This document shows positions 22,061 through 35,638 of a stretch of 64,000 nucleotides of DNA, one piece after another. Made by a program: the position numbers and the translations under genes. Position 1 is the stretch's first letter; the number at the start of each line of letters is the position of its first letter. Source of the stretch: Saturnia japonica (Eukaryota; Arthropoda; Insecta; Lepidoptera; Saturniidae); assembly GCA_033032175.1 (NCBI GenBank), contig CM065309.1, forward strand, positions 15,128,001 through 15,192,000, read 5' to 3'. The notes below the pieces were generated by a model. The model did not search any database and had not been told where the DNA came from. It saw only the letters and a list, made by a program, of their open reading frames with translations.

Positions 22061-24350
22061 CCTAACAAGATGGTGGCTCCATTGTTAGAACTTTCTAGGA
22101 AGTTTTTGTGGGATATCAGAATAAATGCTTTCAGCTTATATTTATAATCCAGTTCAATTATGCACAAAAATCAAACTATATCACGCAAAACGCCACCAAT
22201 ATTACATAATGTAGGGTCAAAAACCTAAGTTAATGAATTAAAAATAAAAACCACAACATGTCACTTGAAGATCTCGCCAAAAACTCACTTTATTACATAC
22301 AATAGAAATCGGGAAATGTTTATTAGGAATAAAACAAAAGTATATTATGTTAATAATAATTATATTCATTTATTTAATTACAATCATCTAATTAGATACA
22401 TACAATCATTTATACGAGATTGAAGATTGATATATTGTACGTGCATTAAAACATTTCGGTCTTCCTACCGCCTCTTACTAGCTATTTTTGTAAACATTTT
22501 CTTATCTATATTGATATTGTTACCCTACAGGCTAAACAGTATAAGCAGTTAGAAAAAACAAATTGTGCGGGGCATTCTACATCTAGTGTTGTATTGTGTT
22601 GTTACGCTACTAGATTAATGCTTGGCCAATATTTGTGGTAATTATATTTATTATAAAGTAATAAACAGTTTTTGCAATATTTTTGTATAATTTATCGACC
22701 AAGTTAACATCATCATTCCACAGTCTTTACAGTTTATTAATTTATGGATCAATACTAACTCATTTACTATTTTGCAACAATGCTATAAATTCATTTTCTC
22801 TGTTACTAACCAACAGAACAGAAATATACAAAGGTGACGTTCAAAACAATTTCTATTTTAAAATAGATTTAAGTCAGGTTTTTAGTCGATAAACTGCTGC
22901 TACACCCCGGATACTTTGAGATTAATACTGGAAATCCGTAGAATACAGTTCGCCTACTGACTTCCGTGTCAGAACGAATACATTCAGATTAGTACCGGAA
23001 CACAACTGTAATACAATATACATATATATAGTAGTAATATATAGATATACTAAGATTAACACAGTACGTCGGTAGTATTCACTAAATTAAAATATAAATT
23101 ATTTAGTTTTAAATAAACAGAAATACAAAAGTATAGATATATAAAACGACTTTAAGGGAAAATACAACTGAGGACGCCCCAATGCATGTGATACTAAAGT
23201 AAATGATGGAATATTTATTGGCCATAATAGCGGAAAGTTCAGCCGTTAACACAACCAAAAACTCATATATTTCGAAAATTTCCTCATAAGTAAATTGCCT
23301 TTAGCAACGATTTGTTTGGTCTTATATTTATGTTATGTAAATAATAACATTTTATGACGCACAACGAGTAAATAATACCCAGAAAAAGACAATACAAATT
23401 AAGCTTTTTTATGAAAGTAGATGTATATAAATTTTATTGAAACATAACGTAACAACATTGTCACTATAATAAATACATGAAAACAAATTTCATTTTACTT
23501 TCTTATAAAACTAAGTACAGGTCGTTTTATTTTCATAGATATGGAGGCTTGAAACAAAAATGTCGGCCAGCGGTGCTTTTAGCTAACAGGGATTAAAAGA
23601 TGAAATATTGGTCTCTCTGCAGTAATAAACCATGTATTTTCGACAATACTCTGCAATTCGATATTAAGCCGAACTTACTCCAAAACATAATAATTGCAAT
23701 TATTAACAATTTATTTCCATTATAACCGTAACTATAACGGGATTGTTCTTAACTATATATTTATATAATCTTTTTCGTTATATAATAAATAGGTATAAAG
23801 TCCGTTATTGTTATAAACGTAATTCTTGTACCTAATGTATTAGAATAACAAATCATGGACCTAATAAAGATCTTATACTTACTTTCGTATAACAAATTAT
23901 CAAAATAATAATAATACTTGTCAGGAATTCAGTGTTAATTCGCCAGTATAAAAATAATAATAAATTTCGTATTTTAAATGTAAACTAATTTAATAATGTT
24001 TTTAATATTAATAATTTAATATTAGCCCGTAACTCTACGGGTCAAAGATTTCTTGTCGGCAAAAGGTACCTAATCACCACGCCATATCACCAGGTATATT
24101 GGCGATATTATCTCTAAAAATCTATAGTTCTATATTTCCTACTAGATGGCGATATCCCCATAAGTTTTGTGAGCCTCAAGTTCGAACTTTGGAAACTTAT
24201 GCGCCAAAAATTTATTTTCGAAATGGTGTATATTTACTAATCCACTTAGGAACACCGACTAAAATGACATCGAATAGATTTTTTACTTAAAATTAATTAA
24301 AAGTAAAAAAAAAAAGAAAATCCGTCATTCTTTAAATTGTATATTCATAA
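22061..24350. other. AT-rich DNA, nothing recognised
   Basis: No gene, transposon end or RNA could be supported across this stretch. Confidence 0.4.
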
Positions 24351-24353
24351 TTT

Positions 24354-24552
24354 CATAATTCATAGCACATTAAAAAAAATCTGTTTCGTAGTGACGATTC
24401 GAATCTAGGACTTTGAAAAATATTAGTATTAGTATTAATATTCCATAATTCATAGCACATTAAAAAAAATCTGTTTCGTAGTGACGATTCGAATCTAGGA
24501 CTTTGAAAAATATTAGTCACGCTTATGACCGCTAGGCTACGAGGTGACTTGA
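24354..24552 (-). repeat. tRNA-derived SINE, minus strand, with internal duplication
   Basis: On the minus strand the head carries an A-box-like TAGCCTAGCGG (in 24527-24540) and a B-box-like AGATTCGAATC (in 24484-24496), as in a tRNA-derived SINE. A 74-bp part containing the B box is present twice, at 24354-24427 and 24444-24517, apparently without mismatch. The A-box head exists only once. Confidence 0.6.
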
Positions 24553-24839
24553 AAAGTGTATTGATTATATGCTCTGTTCATTTATTCCATCATATCTCGC
24601 CACGACTTTCATCCTAACAGTCAGGTTTACCCCTCGCCTATAGATGTTTTCATCGATAACATTAGGACAATATTTTAAGAATTATTAACGAATGCAAAGA
24701 CACACTTTCAACAAGTTTGAAATAATCAAAAGAGTTTTTAATTCTGTGATTTTTTGAATTACTGTTATTAAAATAATAAAAGCGCTTTAATATCTCGCAA
24801 AAATATTGTAATACAATACAATTATTAACAATAAAGAAA

Positions 24840-25210
24840 CCCAATTTCAATGATTTTGAAAAGTTCCCTGGTGTAGGTTCGAAGATGAAGGTCCAATGCC
24901 AATGAAATGGGACCACCAAAGAATCAAATAAAAATTTATGGCTGAACATCCATTAAAAAAAATTACATTTGAATTGAGTAACCTCCACTTTTTTTGTAGT
25001 CCGTTAAAAACATATGATTTTACAAAGATATGCAATTAAAATCTGTCATGTTTTATTATCCGAATTCAACAAAATATACGAATAAATATATTTTATGGAT
25101 GTTATGCCATAACTTCTTTGTTTATGAACCGATTTGGATGATTGATTGATTTTGTTGGATAGGGGATCGTTATGGCCTTCTAAATATGTAAATATGTGCT
25201 GGGCCCTTAT
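24840..25210. repeat. Dispersed repeat fragments shared with 57.6 kb
   Basis: 25090-25200 ('ATGGATGTTATGCCATAACT', 'CTTTGTTTATGAACCGATTT') matches 57640-57680. The minus strand of 24850-24905 resembles 57738-57775 ('TTGGA(C/T)CTTC..CTTCGAA'). These are degraded copies of one non-coding repeat. Confidence 0.5.
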
Positions 25211-25297
25211 TTTAATCTATCGCGAATCAATCCCCCTCTAGAACCTTACACTAAATACACTAAACGCTGCAATACACAGTAAACAAAAGAAACTCAC

Positions 25298-25344
25298 CTC
25301 GTCAAGAACGGGCGGTGACCTTGAGCTTACCCCGTCGACCTGGA
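25298..25344 (-). other. Candidate small exon (minus strand)
   Basis: On the minus strand a 47-base segment follows a splice acceptor ('ACATTCTGCAG') and is followed by the strong donor GAG|GTGAGTT. One frame is open and ends in phase 0 ('QVDGVSSRSPPVLDE'). A second donor-like GGTAAGC lies inside. The upstream flank (25500-25680) is unusually rich in G+C and could be a promoter or first exon. No protein family was recognised, and short splice-bounded segments occur by chance. Confidence 0.25.
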
Positions 25345-25680
25345 CTGCAGAATGTGAAGTATTTGTGTTTGTGGAGTGAACTGTATGTATGTGTGTGTGG
25401 CAGCCTCAAATGGTAGGATACTATCACGCAAGCAATCAGTTCAGCAAAAACTCCTTATACTACTTACTGGTCCTGGTACTTATTCAATGCAAAACCTTAT
25501 CACCACCGTTAATTACTTATAACTCAGCGCCAACCGAACTCCCGGAATGACGTAGCAGGTAACATGGCTCCACAAGACCGCACGCGGGAGCACTGTAGCT
25601 AGCACGAGCGGACGCGAATTCACGGCCAGAGATCCAAGTAGACTGGCTTACGTGATGAGCAGAGCCGTGTTTTGTCATGT

Positions 25681-26726
25681 ATATTGTATTTACGTTTAGT
25701 TTTGGAAAGATATATAAAAGTTTTGGTACTTTTCATGTCACTTTTAGATAAATGTATAACTATATATCCTCGGATCTAATGTGGTGCTATGTTCATATTA
25801 TAGTAATTCTAGAAATTGATTTAACTTAGTTACTTCTACTTAAAAATAATTTAAAATAGAAAAATGTTGGAAGAGGCTTTTTATTGTTCTAAAACATACC
25901 GCCTACTGTTTGTGAAGTTGAAAAAGTTTTCCAAAGAAACAACTCTTTTATTTTATCCTGGAAATCCCAAAGCCTTTTAATTTCGCAGATTAATAACTCA
26001 GAGGTAAAACTTCTGCAAACAATAGAGGTTGGGTAAACCGAAAGGCCGGTAACCGTGGAAACATTCAGAGAATAATTGCAAATGGCAGTGTCCCCTCAGT
26101 TATGTTCGGTGGGATTCATTCGCAACAAAGAAAATACTACCGATAAAATATACGTATTTTTAACTAAATTCATTTCATTTTCAAATAAGAGCATTATTAG
26201 CCAACACGATTTAAGTTCACGTGTAAACAAACAAAATTATCGAAATAGAAAATAGGTACCTACAATGGATAATTTACAAGGCAATAAAGAGAGACGATCA
26301 ATTATGAGAATACAACAATGTGTAAGATAAGAGATTCAGCTAAGGTACATTTAAAATAGGGAAGACATATACGTGTTTGTAACAAAAAAAAATTATACCT
26401 TTGGTTTAAACTGTACAAAATCCTATAAAAACATATTCCTACTACACATCTACTGACTGTACGATTTTTCTTATATTAATAACCAAAACTACATAACTTC
26501 TATACATACATTAACACTACTGTCCACTTCACATAACTTAAAATCGCGTTTAAATATTGTTTATACAATTATTTATTACAAGTTTTTCAATATAATATAG
26601 GCTTTTATAATAATATGTAAAATATATTGTATTTAATTGCTAACGTTAACAGCTAATCATTATAATTAAATTAAAATACAACTACAAGAAGTGGATACCA
26701 TCCAATTCGCCACCACATTGAAATGT
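25681..26726. other. AT-rich DNA, nothing recognised
   Basis: No supportable feature. Confidence 0.35.
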
Positions 26727-26764
26727 AGCATTGCTATACAATTACCTCATTGTATAGCAATGCT
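26727..26764. repeat. Perfect 16-bp stem hairpin
   Basis: AGCATTGCTATACAAT, a 6-base loop (TACCTC), then its exact reverse complement. The stem does not extend further, so it is too short for a normal microRNA precursor. Confidence 0.8.
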
Positions 26765-29660
26765 TATTCATTAACTAAAATAACATTTAAAGTATTACTA
26801 ATTATAAAATTTACTACGACATAGAAAACTCAATAATAAACACTACTCTACTTCTTATAAAGTGATAGAAATAAATAACAGAAAATAACTTAAGTACAAC
26901 ATCCTGAGTCTCATTAAACATGGAAAGGAAACTTGTTGAAGTCAATAACGAGATCTTCAGCTTTTGTATATTTTGAAACCGAATCATTCCATCGCGCTCC
27001 GTTGTCTTCTACTTTATGAATAAAACAATAAATAATAGATGGAATATCGATGCAAAGCGACTTCTTTAATTTTCCCAAGTTAAGAGTTCATCCAAACAAG
27101 AGGCTTGTATATCATCACCTATTTTTGAGGGTATAGCTAAGTAATATTTTTCATATTAATTTTCTAAAGTAAAATCAAAATTGTTGTAGAATGTAAACAA
27201 AATAGTTCTGACTGGAATCTGCGTTATCATTTATTTTCAAGAATACTACTAGAAAATACTTATTTATTATAAGATAACGATGGCACATAATTTGAAATTA
27301 CTAATCAATTTAAGATAATATATGTAAATTGAACTTATAGTGTAGATTTGTAAAACTATTAATTTAAAAAATCTTAATTATTATTTTTTACTAATAATCA
27401 TAATTTTCTTTAATGTTTTACTAATGAAAATTATTTATACAAACTATAGAATGCTTCTGAATAACTCATAACTTAACGAAACATTATAACATGGAAAGTG
27501 CATCAATCAGCATAAACGATATGAAGCAAAAGCGATGCAAAATATTATTGGATGACTTCATTTTATATACTTAGTTTATCTTAACATAAAAATAATAAAT
27601 TAATAAACAGTGTAATCTTATTTCCGTAACACCGATTCAAACTCAATACCCTTAGCTGACGCTTACACAATTTTAATGCCAACGAAGCTCATAAAAGCTT
27701 AGTTAAAGTATCTCTTGACCTAGTAATTACATTAACCTATCGATTCTCCGTCACACTTGACAGTTCCTTGCGTATCTGTTTAATATTTTATAAGCCGCAG
27801 AAAATTAATTTTATACAATTTTCGGTGTTTTCTTTCCAGGTAAGTAATATGTAAATATTGGATTTAGTTGAATTAATTTCATACGTATTAAATGCCAATA
27901 ACTTTCTACAGATTTTGCTAAATATATGGTACTTACACTAATTTTATTTTAATTTGAGTGTTTGGGTTATTTCATAATCCTAAATTCAACCAACAGTTAT
28001 ACTTAGTTAATATTAAACATCACACACAACAATTTATACTTGGCACTTTCAAACGGAAAAAGAAAATATGCCTAAGATTATGCACATTTAAATGGCAATG
28101 TCAAATAATATTGTCTAAAATTTTGCTAAAAAGAAAATAGCAACCCCTCGTAATGATGAGTTGAAGCGGAATAATTCGAAAAAGTTGAACAAACTCGTTG
28201 TTTGGGACCCTTACCTACAGCGGCTACAGCGCCGTGTGGTAGCGCCGCCCGACGCCCCTACATTTTAAGCATCAGCGCCTTCGACCTGTAATCATCATGT
28301 TTTTTGCTATCTTCGTTTTGTAATAGAAACACGTCTATATCATACATTAATTATTTAATTCTAATCATTAATCTGCTTTTACTTATTATATCATTTTTCT
28401 ATAAATAACGGTATGTGGGTTTAGAGGTTGTTGCAATTTCCATATGTTCGTTTAGTTCATTTATTTTTTATTTGATTTCTTTTAACAAAAATAATTATAT
28501 CTATCTAATTTCCCTTATTTCTTATAGACAAAAAATACATTAGTGTAATAAGAAATACGTTGATATTTAACAAAAACTAGTTAGATACTTCCAAAATTCC
28601 CATAATTTTTAATTAATATTCACGAAATAAAATCCAGGAACAAATAAGAAACATTTATATTATTTATGAATTACGGAGTTCCATTTAAGAATTTGAAATC
28701 TTACAATTTATTATTGTTATAAATAAAAGCTAATTGTTCGCCTTCATCAACTGACGGATCGAAAGCTAATTTAATGTCCTATTTCGTATTTTAATTAATG
28801 CCGCTTTCTATGTTGAAGTTCTCGGAAATGTTTTGATATTATTCTGGTACTTTGGCATAAACAAAATACTTAACATTTTCACAAATAATCTCAACCTACA
28901 GTTATTTGTTAAATGGTCTATTATAAATAATTACGTAACGTTAGCGTCTTCATGATCAAGGCGATTAAACTATCAAAACACAGATCACGATAAAAAGTGT
29001 TCTAACAAAAATACCATTATTTGTTAAAGAATTCAATGGGATGATTTTAATATTTGTAGTATATTTATTTCGAATATGTTGGGACATTTTGTTATACTAC
29101 GTCAGATGTACTTACTAAACTGAAAAGCTAATTAAAAATTGATATAATAGTTGATACGGAGAGGTTTAGACAAGAGTTTTTTTTTTGTGCCTATATTCTC
29201 TTGACCCATTAGGAGAAAAATTTTGCGCTTTATAAGTTTTTTGTTTATTTTCATTACTCTTTCTGTATACCACTGACAAAATGAACTCACTTATAAAATT
29301 TAACAAATAAACCATTCTACAATCCAACTCCACATTACAGTATTATATAAACTATAGGATTAAAATATAAACCGATTTAAATATAAACGATTATGAACAG
29401 ACAATTGTGCCGACACCTGTAAAAAAACTTTAATAATTGTGTAAAACGAATGAAAACAAAGTCATGCATGATGTAACAACAGTGTATGTACAAAAAATAC
29501 AATATATATTGTGAATCCAATATGCACTCGTCGAGCTTTTATACGTATTCGTGACGTGCGAACTGCGGATGACCGAATATCACAGTCAACACTCGACTAA
29601 AGAGCAGAGTGTAGTAAAACAAAGGCTACCATAATTATTTTAACTACACTTTATAAATTA
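26765..29660. other. AT-rich DNA; one GC-rich island at 28190-28270
   Basis: Almost all low-complexity A/T sequence. The island at 28190-28270 ('CAGCGGCTACAGCGCCGTG') reads on the minus strand into a GTAAGG donor, but a stop lies just upstream in each useful frame, so no exon is called. Confidence 0.35.
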
Positions 29661-29669
29661 ACGTATAAT

Positions 29670-30005
29670 TTTTAATATACATGGTGGAATTTGATATGCA
29701 ATGCATGTCGATTCCATGTCCGTAGGTTCGAACCCTGGCATGTACCAACGCAGTTTTCGGAACCCGCGTACATTTACTCATTCAAACTGATAACACTATC
29801 GGTTGACGGTGAAGTAAAACATCTTGAAGAAACCTGAACGCTTGAGAAATGACATTGTAGCAACACTGTATGTAGGAAAATCTAGAACTATTGATTTCAC
29901 GGTGTTTGAAATTACCAATACGTTGTAGGCTGGTGCAGTTTCTGTTCAACACTTTACTTAGCAGTGGGACATTTTGCCCAGCAGTGAGATACTTACAGGC
30001 TATTT
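29670..30005 (+). repeat. tRNA-derived SINE, degraded
   Basis: A B box (GGTTCGAACCC, 29725-29735) is followed by a moth SINE body: 'GGTGAAGTAAAACATCTTGA', 'GAAACCTGAACGCTTGAG' and 'GCAGTGGGACATTTTGCCCA' in the usual order. The A-box part is decayed. Confidence 0.65.
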
Positions 30006-31270
30006 TAATTATTATTCTAATGCAATTTTTGTTTTCTTATAAATCAAGCTCATGAATCCTTACACCACTTTTCTCTATTTCTTATAGCTCCGGATTTGGG
30101 CATACAGTCCTATTTTAAAAATCTATCCTGTATATAGTTTACAGTTATTATCTATAGACGATTTCTAATGATTGTTTAATATAGGTATACCTATGTATTC
30201 ATAAATCCATCGAATAAATCGTGAGCCGGCATGGTGATTTAGGTCGTGCCGTCCCCTGGGAATAGCACTTTTTCGCTGATATTTTTATTAAGTGGGTAAT
30301 TAATATAAAAATATAGATTATTGTTAAAACTTTTCTTCTTTTAAGAAAGTTTAGATTGATGTTGGGAATATGAGGTGGCCGAATGGTTCCACTTCAAAGC
30401 AATAGATCAGAATTACATAATTTATTACATTATATTTATGTTATACCTCGTAAAATACTACAAAATTTGTTAACTTAAATGATGAGAAAATCTTAGATAA
30501 GTACATGTTTAAATTGAAGGGAAATTTGTTACATTATATTTAAAAAATAAAAACAATTACATAAGACAAAAGCAATTATTTTAAAATGCTTTCGCAATAA
30601 CATTAAAATAGTTCCAGGTTGAAATATCTCACAAGCGCACCTCCTAGATTACTTTTATTTAAGACGCTACGTTTTTCAGCGATCCAATCTGCAGTAACTT
30701 TTCATTCTATCCGCTTTAGCATAAGTATGAACATTATTTTTATAAGCATTATTATACACATAAATAAAATCAAATATGTAATTTAGATTTTATTTATCAT
30801 TTAGTAGTTACTAGTAAAATTATTATAGAAAATGTATTATCACCTTGATAATTGTTTCAATATTTTTTTTATTCTTTATTTTTGTAGGGGTTTCTATACT
30901 ATCCGCACATGTCAGCCTCATCATAGCATAACCCTATTATCCCAGCATCGTAACATGAATAATATCTATATATTTAATAAAAACATGCAATTGATTTATT
31001 TCCTTTTTCTAGTGATATCTAGAATAGCTCATAGTATATCGTCAAGTTACGTTCTCATCTTCGTATCTTAAAATAACCTAAACGTCAAAGTTAAATCTTA
31101 GAAACCTATACAGTCCGCTCTGGGAATCATTGGTTTAGAATTTAAATAGAATGTTGTTAGAGGGAGGTTTTGTATTAAATTTTCACTTAGAAACAAAAAA
31201 AATCTAAGCTTACCGTGGTTGCCTTCTTGGGTTACAACGTCATTTAATATCAAGTGTGATAAAAACTTAC
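30006..31270. other. AT-rich DNA, nothing recognised
   Basis: Nothing supportable; a few A/T-rich open frames have no protein-like composition. Confidence 0.35.
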
Positions 31271-31273
31271 TTA

Positions 31274-31395
31274 TCCATATAAATACTATAAATGCGAAAG
31301 TAACTCTGTCTGTCTGGTATGTTTTAACGCCTAAACCGCTGAACCAATTTTGATGAATTATGAATGAAATATGGTATAGAGATAGATTGGATTAG
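31274..31395 (+). repeat. Helitron-like repeat, 5' part
   Basis: It starts with TC after A and reads 'CTATAAATGCGAAAGTAACT', a short GTCT microsatellite, 'CGCCTAAACCGCTGAACC', then 'GGTATAGAGATAGATTGGAT'. Same series as 8.5 and 45.3 kb. No 3' end. Confidence 0.55.
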
Positions 31396-32280
31396 ATTCT
31401 TGTGCCGTTGAAAATATTGTAGGAGTCATTGTTACTATTACGTACTTTTGTTTTCGTAAACTTGTGTTTATAGCAACAACGGCCAAGTCATATAAAATTC
31501 CACAACATGTAACAAGAATATATAACTTTAACCTTATTGTCTTATCATTAATTAGGCCTTAGGCTTATATAATTAGGCCCAGTGGATTCTAAAGAATGGA
31601 ATTTGACGTGTACAAGATAGGCCAGATTTTAGCCAAAATTTCTCGTTTTTTTTTATATCCACCTCCTACACTTGGTTGTTTATGAGATCCCTACTACTTT
31701 TTATAGACAAACTATCTCAATCGAGACTTGGTCCGTTGTTTACAGCATGTTTTTCTTGGATGTGTTTACTCGTACATAGTATTTTACGATATAATAGACT
31801 TGCGGTTATAAAATTCTGCATTACTATATTAATTAGCAAGACATACGGAGGAGAATTAAGTTTGACACCAAGGGTGCTTGGCCGGTGACATAAGCTCACC
31901 GGTACGTATTATCTCAGTAACGAGGACGGTCGTGGTGCTTGATAAGCATCAACCTGACACCGTTGATGCTTGACCAGAAATGTCCCAATATTAATATCCA
32001 TATTAATAACGCATGCCATAAACTATAATAACAAATTATATCTTTTTGCTTTTATCTTTGTTTAGTTGTTATGTATTTATGTCGGTAAAAAAAATTTACA
32101 GTTTAAACAAGAAATGCTTTATATAAACCTGTTTTGTTTGTTAAATAAAACTTATTTGTACATAAATTACCAGACATAGTTATACCAAAATAAAACAATC
32201 CAGATTCACTATCTTACCTTTGTTCATAATATTAATACTACTTTCACCACAAATATTTTAATATATAAATAAATAAAACG
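31396..32280. other. AT-rich DNA, nothing recognised
   Basis: A short self-complementary piece near 31930-31980 ('GGTGCTTGATAAGCATCAAC') is the only notable item; no gene. Confidence 0.3.
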
Positions 32281-32284
32281 ATTG

Positions 32285-32489
32285 CGATTTGCGGTTGTGT
32301 TCTCATCACGCAAAAACTACTTGATAAATTTTGATCATTTTTTTGTTGGTTTTACTCCTGAGAGTCTGGGTCCTTATCTAATCTTATCCTTCATTCAATA
32401 TAGCTATTCAAGTTTTACGAAAACTACGATTTTATAAGCACTACGCGTTCTTCTGTCGTCCACGCGAGCGGAGCCGTGGGCACAGCTAG
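32285..32489 (+). repeat. Helitron-like element, 3' part with CTAG end
   Basis: It ends with a GC-rich self-complementary stretch ('GCGAGCGGAGCCGTGGGCAC') followed by AG-CTAG (CTAG at 32486-32489) and then T, the arrangement of Helitron 3' ends. The body shares 'CACGCAAAAACTACT' with 1.3 kb. Confidence 0.6.
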
Positions 32490-32828
32490 TTTACTGATAA
32501 AATTGTGTAATTTAAAGTACTAACAAAATATTTTGTTACCAATGAGCTTTACATCTACAGACATTTTTGTATTATCATAATACACAGTATTCTTCAATGT
32601 TTTTTTTTCCTGGTGACGCGCGCTATAATAACTCCATTGATTATCCATCAAAATTAATGATTCAAACATTATTTTAGAGCTTGTTGTAAACATAAAGACG
32701 AAATATAGATTAAAATTCTTTACATATAATGTTTGGTGTAAAATATAAACTTTGGGCTAAAGATATTAAGAACTAAGTACGACATAAATTGATTAAAAAT
32801 CGAACAAAATCAATCTCTGTAAGTATTA

Positions 32829-33460
32829 TTTATATTATTAAATCTGTAGTTCTGTCTGTACATTTAATATTTTTCCAAAACTTGCCGATGGGCATACTAT
32901 ATAAACGATACCGATCACGAATATGCCATTAAAAAATGTCTGTTTGTCTGTCCGGATAACTGAAAAACGACTTGACTGATTTTGACGAGATTTTATATAC
33001 AAGAAGTATAAGTCATTTCATAAATGATGTTCTATGATAATTTTCAATAACACTTATAGGAATCGTATAAAAATAATATCCATATATTTAAAATTTCTTT
33101 AATTCTTAGTGGATTTTTATGAAATTTTGTACACAGGAAGTATATTATATATAATTACATAATTGATGGGGTATAACAAATCGCAAAATTTTCATCAAAT
33201 TTCAACCGATTCTGATCAATTTTTTTTTTTGACGGGAGCATTCATGATTCCGTAATTGAGAGGCTAAAAAACTGTTAACTCTTAATATAGAATAATTTCT
33301 TTCAACCGTTGTTGATGGAAATGATTCACGGGAAATACATGCCACTCCTCAATTGATACGGCATATGAATTATCAACAATATGAGTAAACATAAAATTAC
33401 AGGATGTAAATAACTATTGCATAGTAACAACCGCGTGCGGAGCCGCGGACACGCCGCTAG
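32829..33460 (+). repeat. Helitron-like element ('aatctgtagt' family), copy 1
   Basis: The left end reads '(T)TATATTATTAAATCTGTAG'. The body has 'GATCACGAATATGCC', GTCTG microsatellites and 'TTTTGTACACAGGAAGTATA'. The right end is the hairpin 'GCGGAGCCGC' followed by CTAG at 33457-33460 and T. Related to 57304-57625 and 63296-63689. No coding capacity. Confidence 0.65.
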
Positions 33461-33461
33461 T

Positions 33462-35127
33462 TTGTTAAATAAAGTAAGACTAAGCGCATTATCTAATAAG
33501 ATGCAACGGGTACGTCGACGTTTTAAAGACGTGTCAAATGCAATCGCGAGGGCCAAAGTGCCTCGCTAATTACTTTATGCTGAGCGATCACCCGCTAGCG
33601 GGAGAGAAGTTGTGCGAGAAATTCCCCTGCTTGTGTACCTAGTTATCTACTAACATAATAATATATCTGCTTTTGACTTATACAGGATGTGTTTTAGATG
33701 GGGGACTGAGAGCAGCTATCTTAACACAATGGTTAAAAGTAATGGTAGTTACAGGAAACCGTTCTAATGAAAATGTCTATATCTTATTGAGAAGTTTTGA
33801 CCAACATTCACAAAAATTTTAAAATATATTACAGTCAGTAAGAAAATTGACCATTTACACAAAAACTTCAGTCGTACCAACCGATCCGGTTTCTTGTAAG
33901 AATCACAACACTCTACATGACCTACTGAGGTTTAAGTAGGTACTAGAAATGTCGTAAATCACAAAAATGTTATTTCGTACCTACATATCATAAGAAATTA
34001 TCGTGGCTTCGATAACCTTATCCAAAAAATATAACAGAGTTCAAATTTATACTTAACAAAACTTTTTATTACTTAAAAACTGGTCGCAACTAAAACCTCT
34101 AAAATAAAGAAAAATCATCAAATCAATAAAAAATGAAACGTGTCTGCGAATGTACTTGAAAATATTCGAATATCGGGGTGGTCATAGATTAATTATTAGC
34201 TGTTGCTCTCGCTACAACAACAACGTGGAAACCAATTAGTAATCTATGGGTGTGTTATATTTTTATAGATAACGATATTATTATTATTTCCACTGGAAAG
34301 TACTTAGCAACAAAAATATTGGGGTTAACTCTTATTACAAGTATAGAGCATAATTGTAGCTTAAAAAGTACGTGCGATAACGTTAGTATTTCTTGAATGC
34401 GTTATATTGTTCGCGTGTGTCAGACAGAACGCCCAGTGCCGCTCGTATATTGCATTAAGAGCTAATTTACCTCTCTTAACGCTTTCATCAGCTACGCCTT
34501 AATTGACTTCGTAACATAATTTATGCGAGTAATCTAATACAGCTAACATTTAGTAACTTTTTTATTGACTGTTCATTTATTAAGACCGCTTCTGTTGGAT
34601 CTGGATATTATTTCTATTTTGGAGGATTATTTAATATTTTTAAAAGTAATTATTATTTTATTAAATGGTTATACTTTTTTAGAAATATCCTTGTAATAAC
34701 GAAATATCTATTTATAAATCAATTAGTGTAGAAAAATAAGGCTTTGGAGAAAAATTGTTTCAGAATATCATATAGGTCTAATCTTCTCCGTAACTAATGA
34801 AAACGAAAGAAAGGTTTTAAAATGACGTATTCAATTTTTTTTTTTCAGTATTGCCTAGATAACAATGCAGGACCGTGGATGCGTACTATATACATAAAAA
34901 CGTTTACCATCAACTGACGTTAGTTTATTATATTATATAACGAGTTGTCTATATAAATTCAAAAAAGCAGATTTTACTTCCAAGTAGAATAAGTTACGTA
35001 TAAAGATTCACAATGCTTTCATCGTAAAAAGAATAGCGAAAGGATAATACAAACTGTTTATGTGTTCTGTTATATTAATAACATAATCACTCTAAATAAG
35101 ATTGAGTTTTAATATATTATATACTCA
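33462..35127. other. AT-rich DNA; one mixed-composition patch
   Basis: 33500-33650 is richer in G+C ('GATCACCCGCTAGCGGGAGA', partly self-complementary) but has no interpretable frame. The rest is A/T-rich. 34190-34250 shares scattered words with 58170-58235. Confidence 0.35.
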
Positions 35128-35185
35128 CTAGCTGGTACCCGCGACTTCGTCTGATTATTATTGGATATACGCAGATTGATCGTGG

Positions 35186-35450
35186 AACACGACAAACCAA
35201 AAGAAAATCATAGATGTGTTTGTCACTATGTGTATGGTGGACGCCATCCCTACCACCTCGCTATATTACTCCATATACACCGAACGATTTCAGAACACGA
35301 CAAACCAAAAAATTCATAGATGGTTTTTCATCATGTGTATGGTGCTCGCGATCCCTACCACACCTCTATATTACTGCATATACACCGACTGATCTCGATA
35401 CACGATAAACCAAAAGAAAACCATAGGACGGTTTGTGCGTGCATGGTATT
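35186..35450 (-). repeat. Minisatellite, about 107-bp unit, three copies
   Basis: Units begin at about 35186, 35294 and 35399 with AACACGACAAACC-type starts, and each contains 'ATCCCTACCAC' and 'ATATACACCGA'. The reverse-complement series lies at about 45830-46140 in the related element. Confidence 0.75.
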
Positions 35451-35638
35451 GTAATTATATGCCAATATGACTCTAACACATTAACCGTAAAACTTTAAAA
35501 ATTTTTTAATCAGCCTTTATTGTACCGGCCTGCGAGAAGATTTTTTGAAAAATGTGAAATCCCTTTTATTTTTTACCAAAAGTATAAATATGAATTTTCA
35601 CCTCCTTAATTTGAGACAATATGGGTTCTTCACGTCGG

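Noticed and set aside
28190..28270. Minus-strand exon ending in GTAAGG
   Set aside because: A stop lies directly upstream in the usable frame and no acceptor is present.
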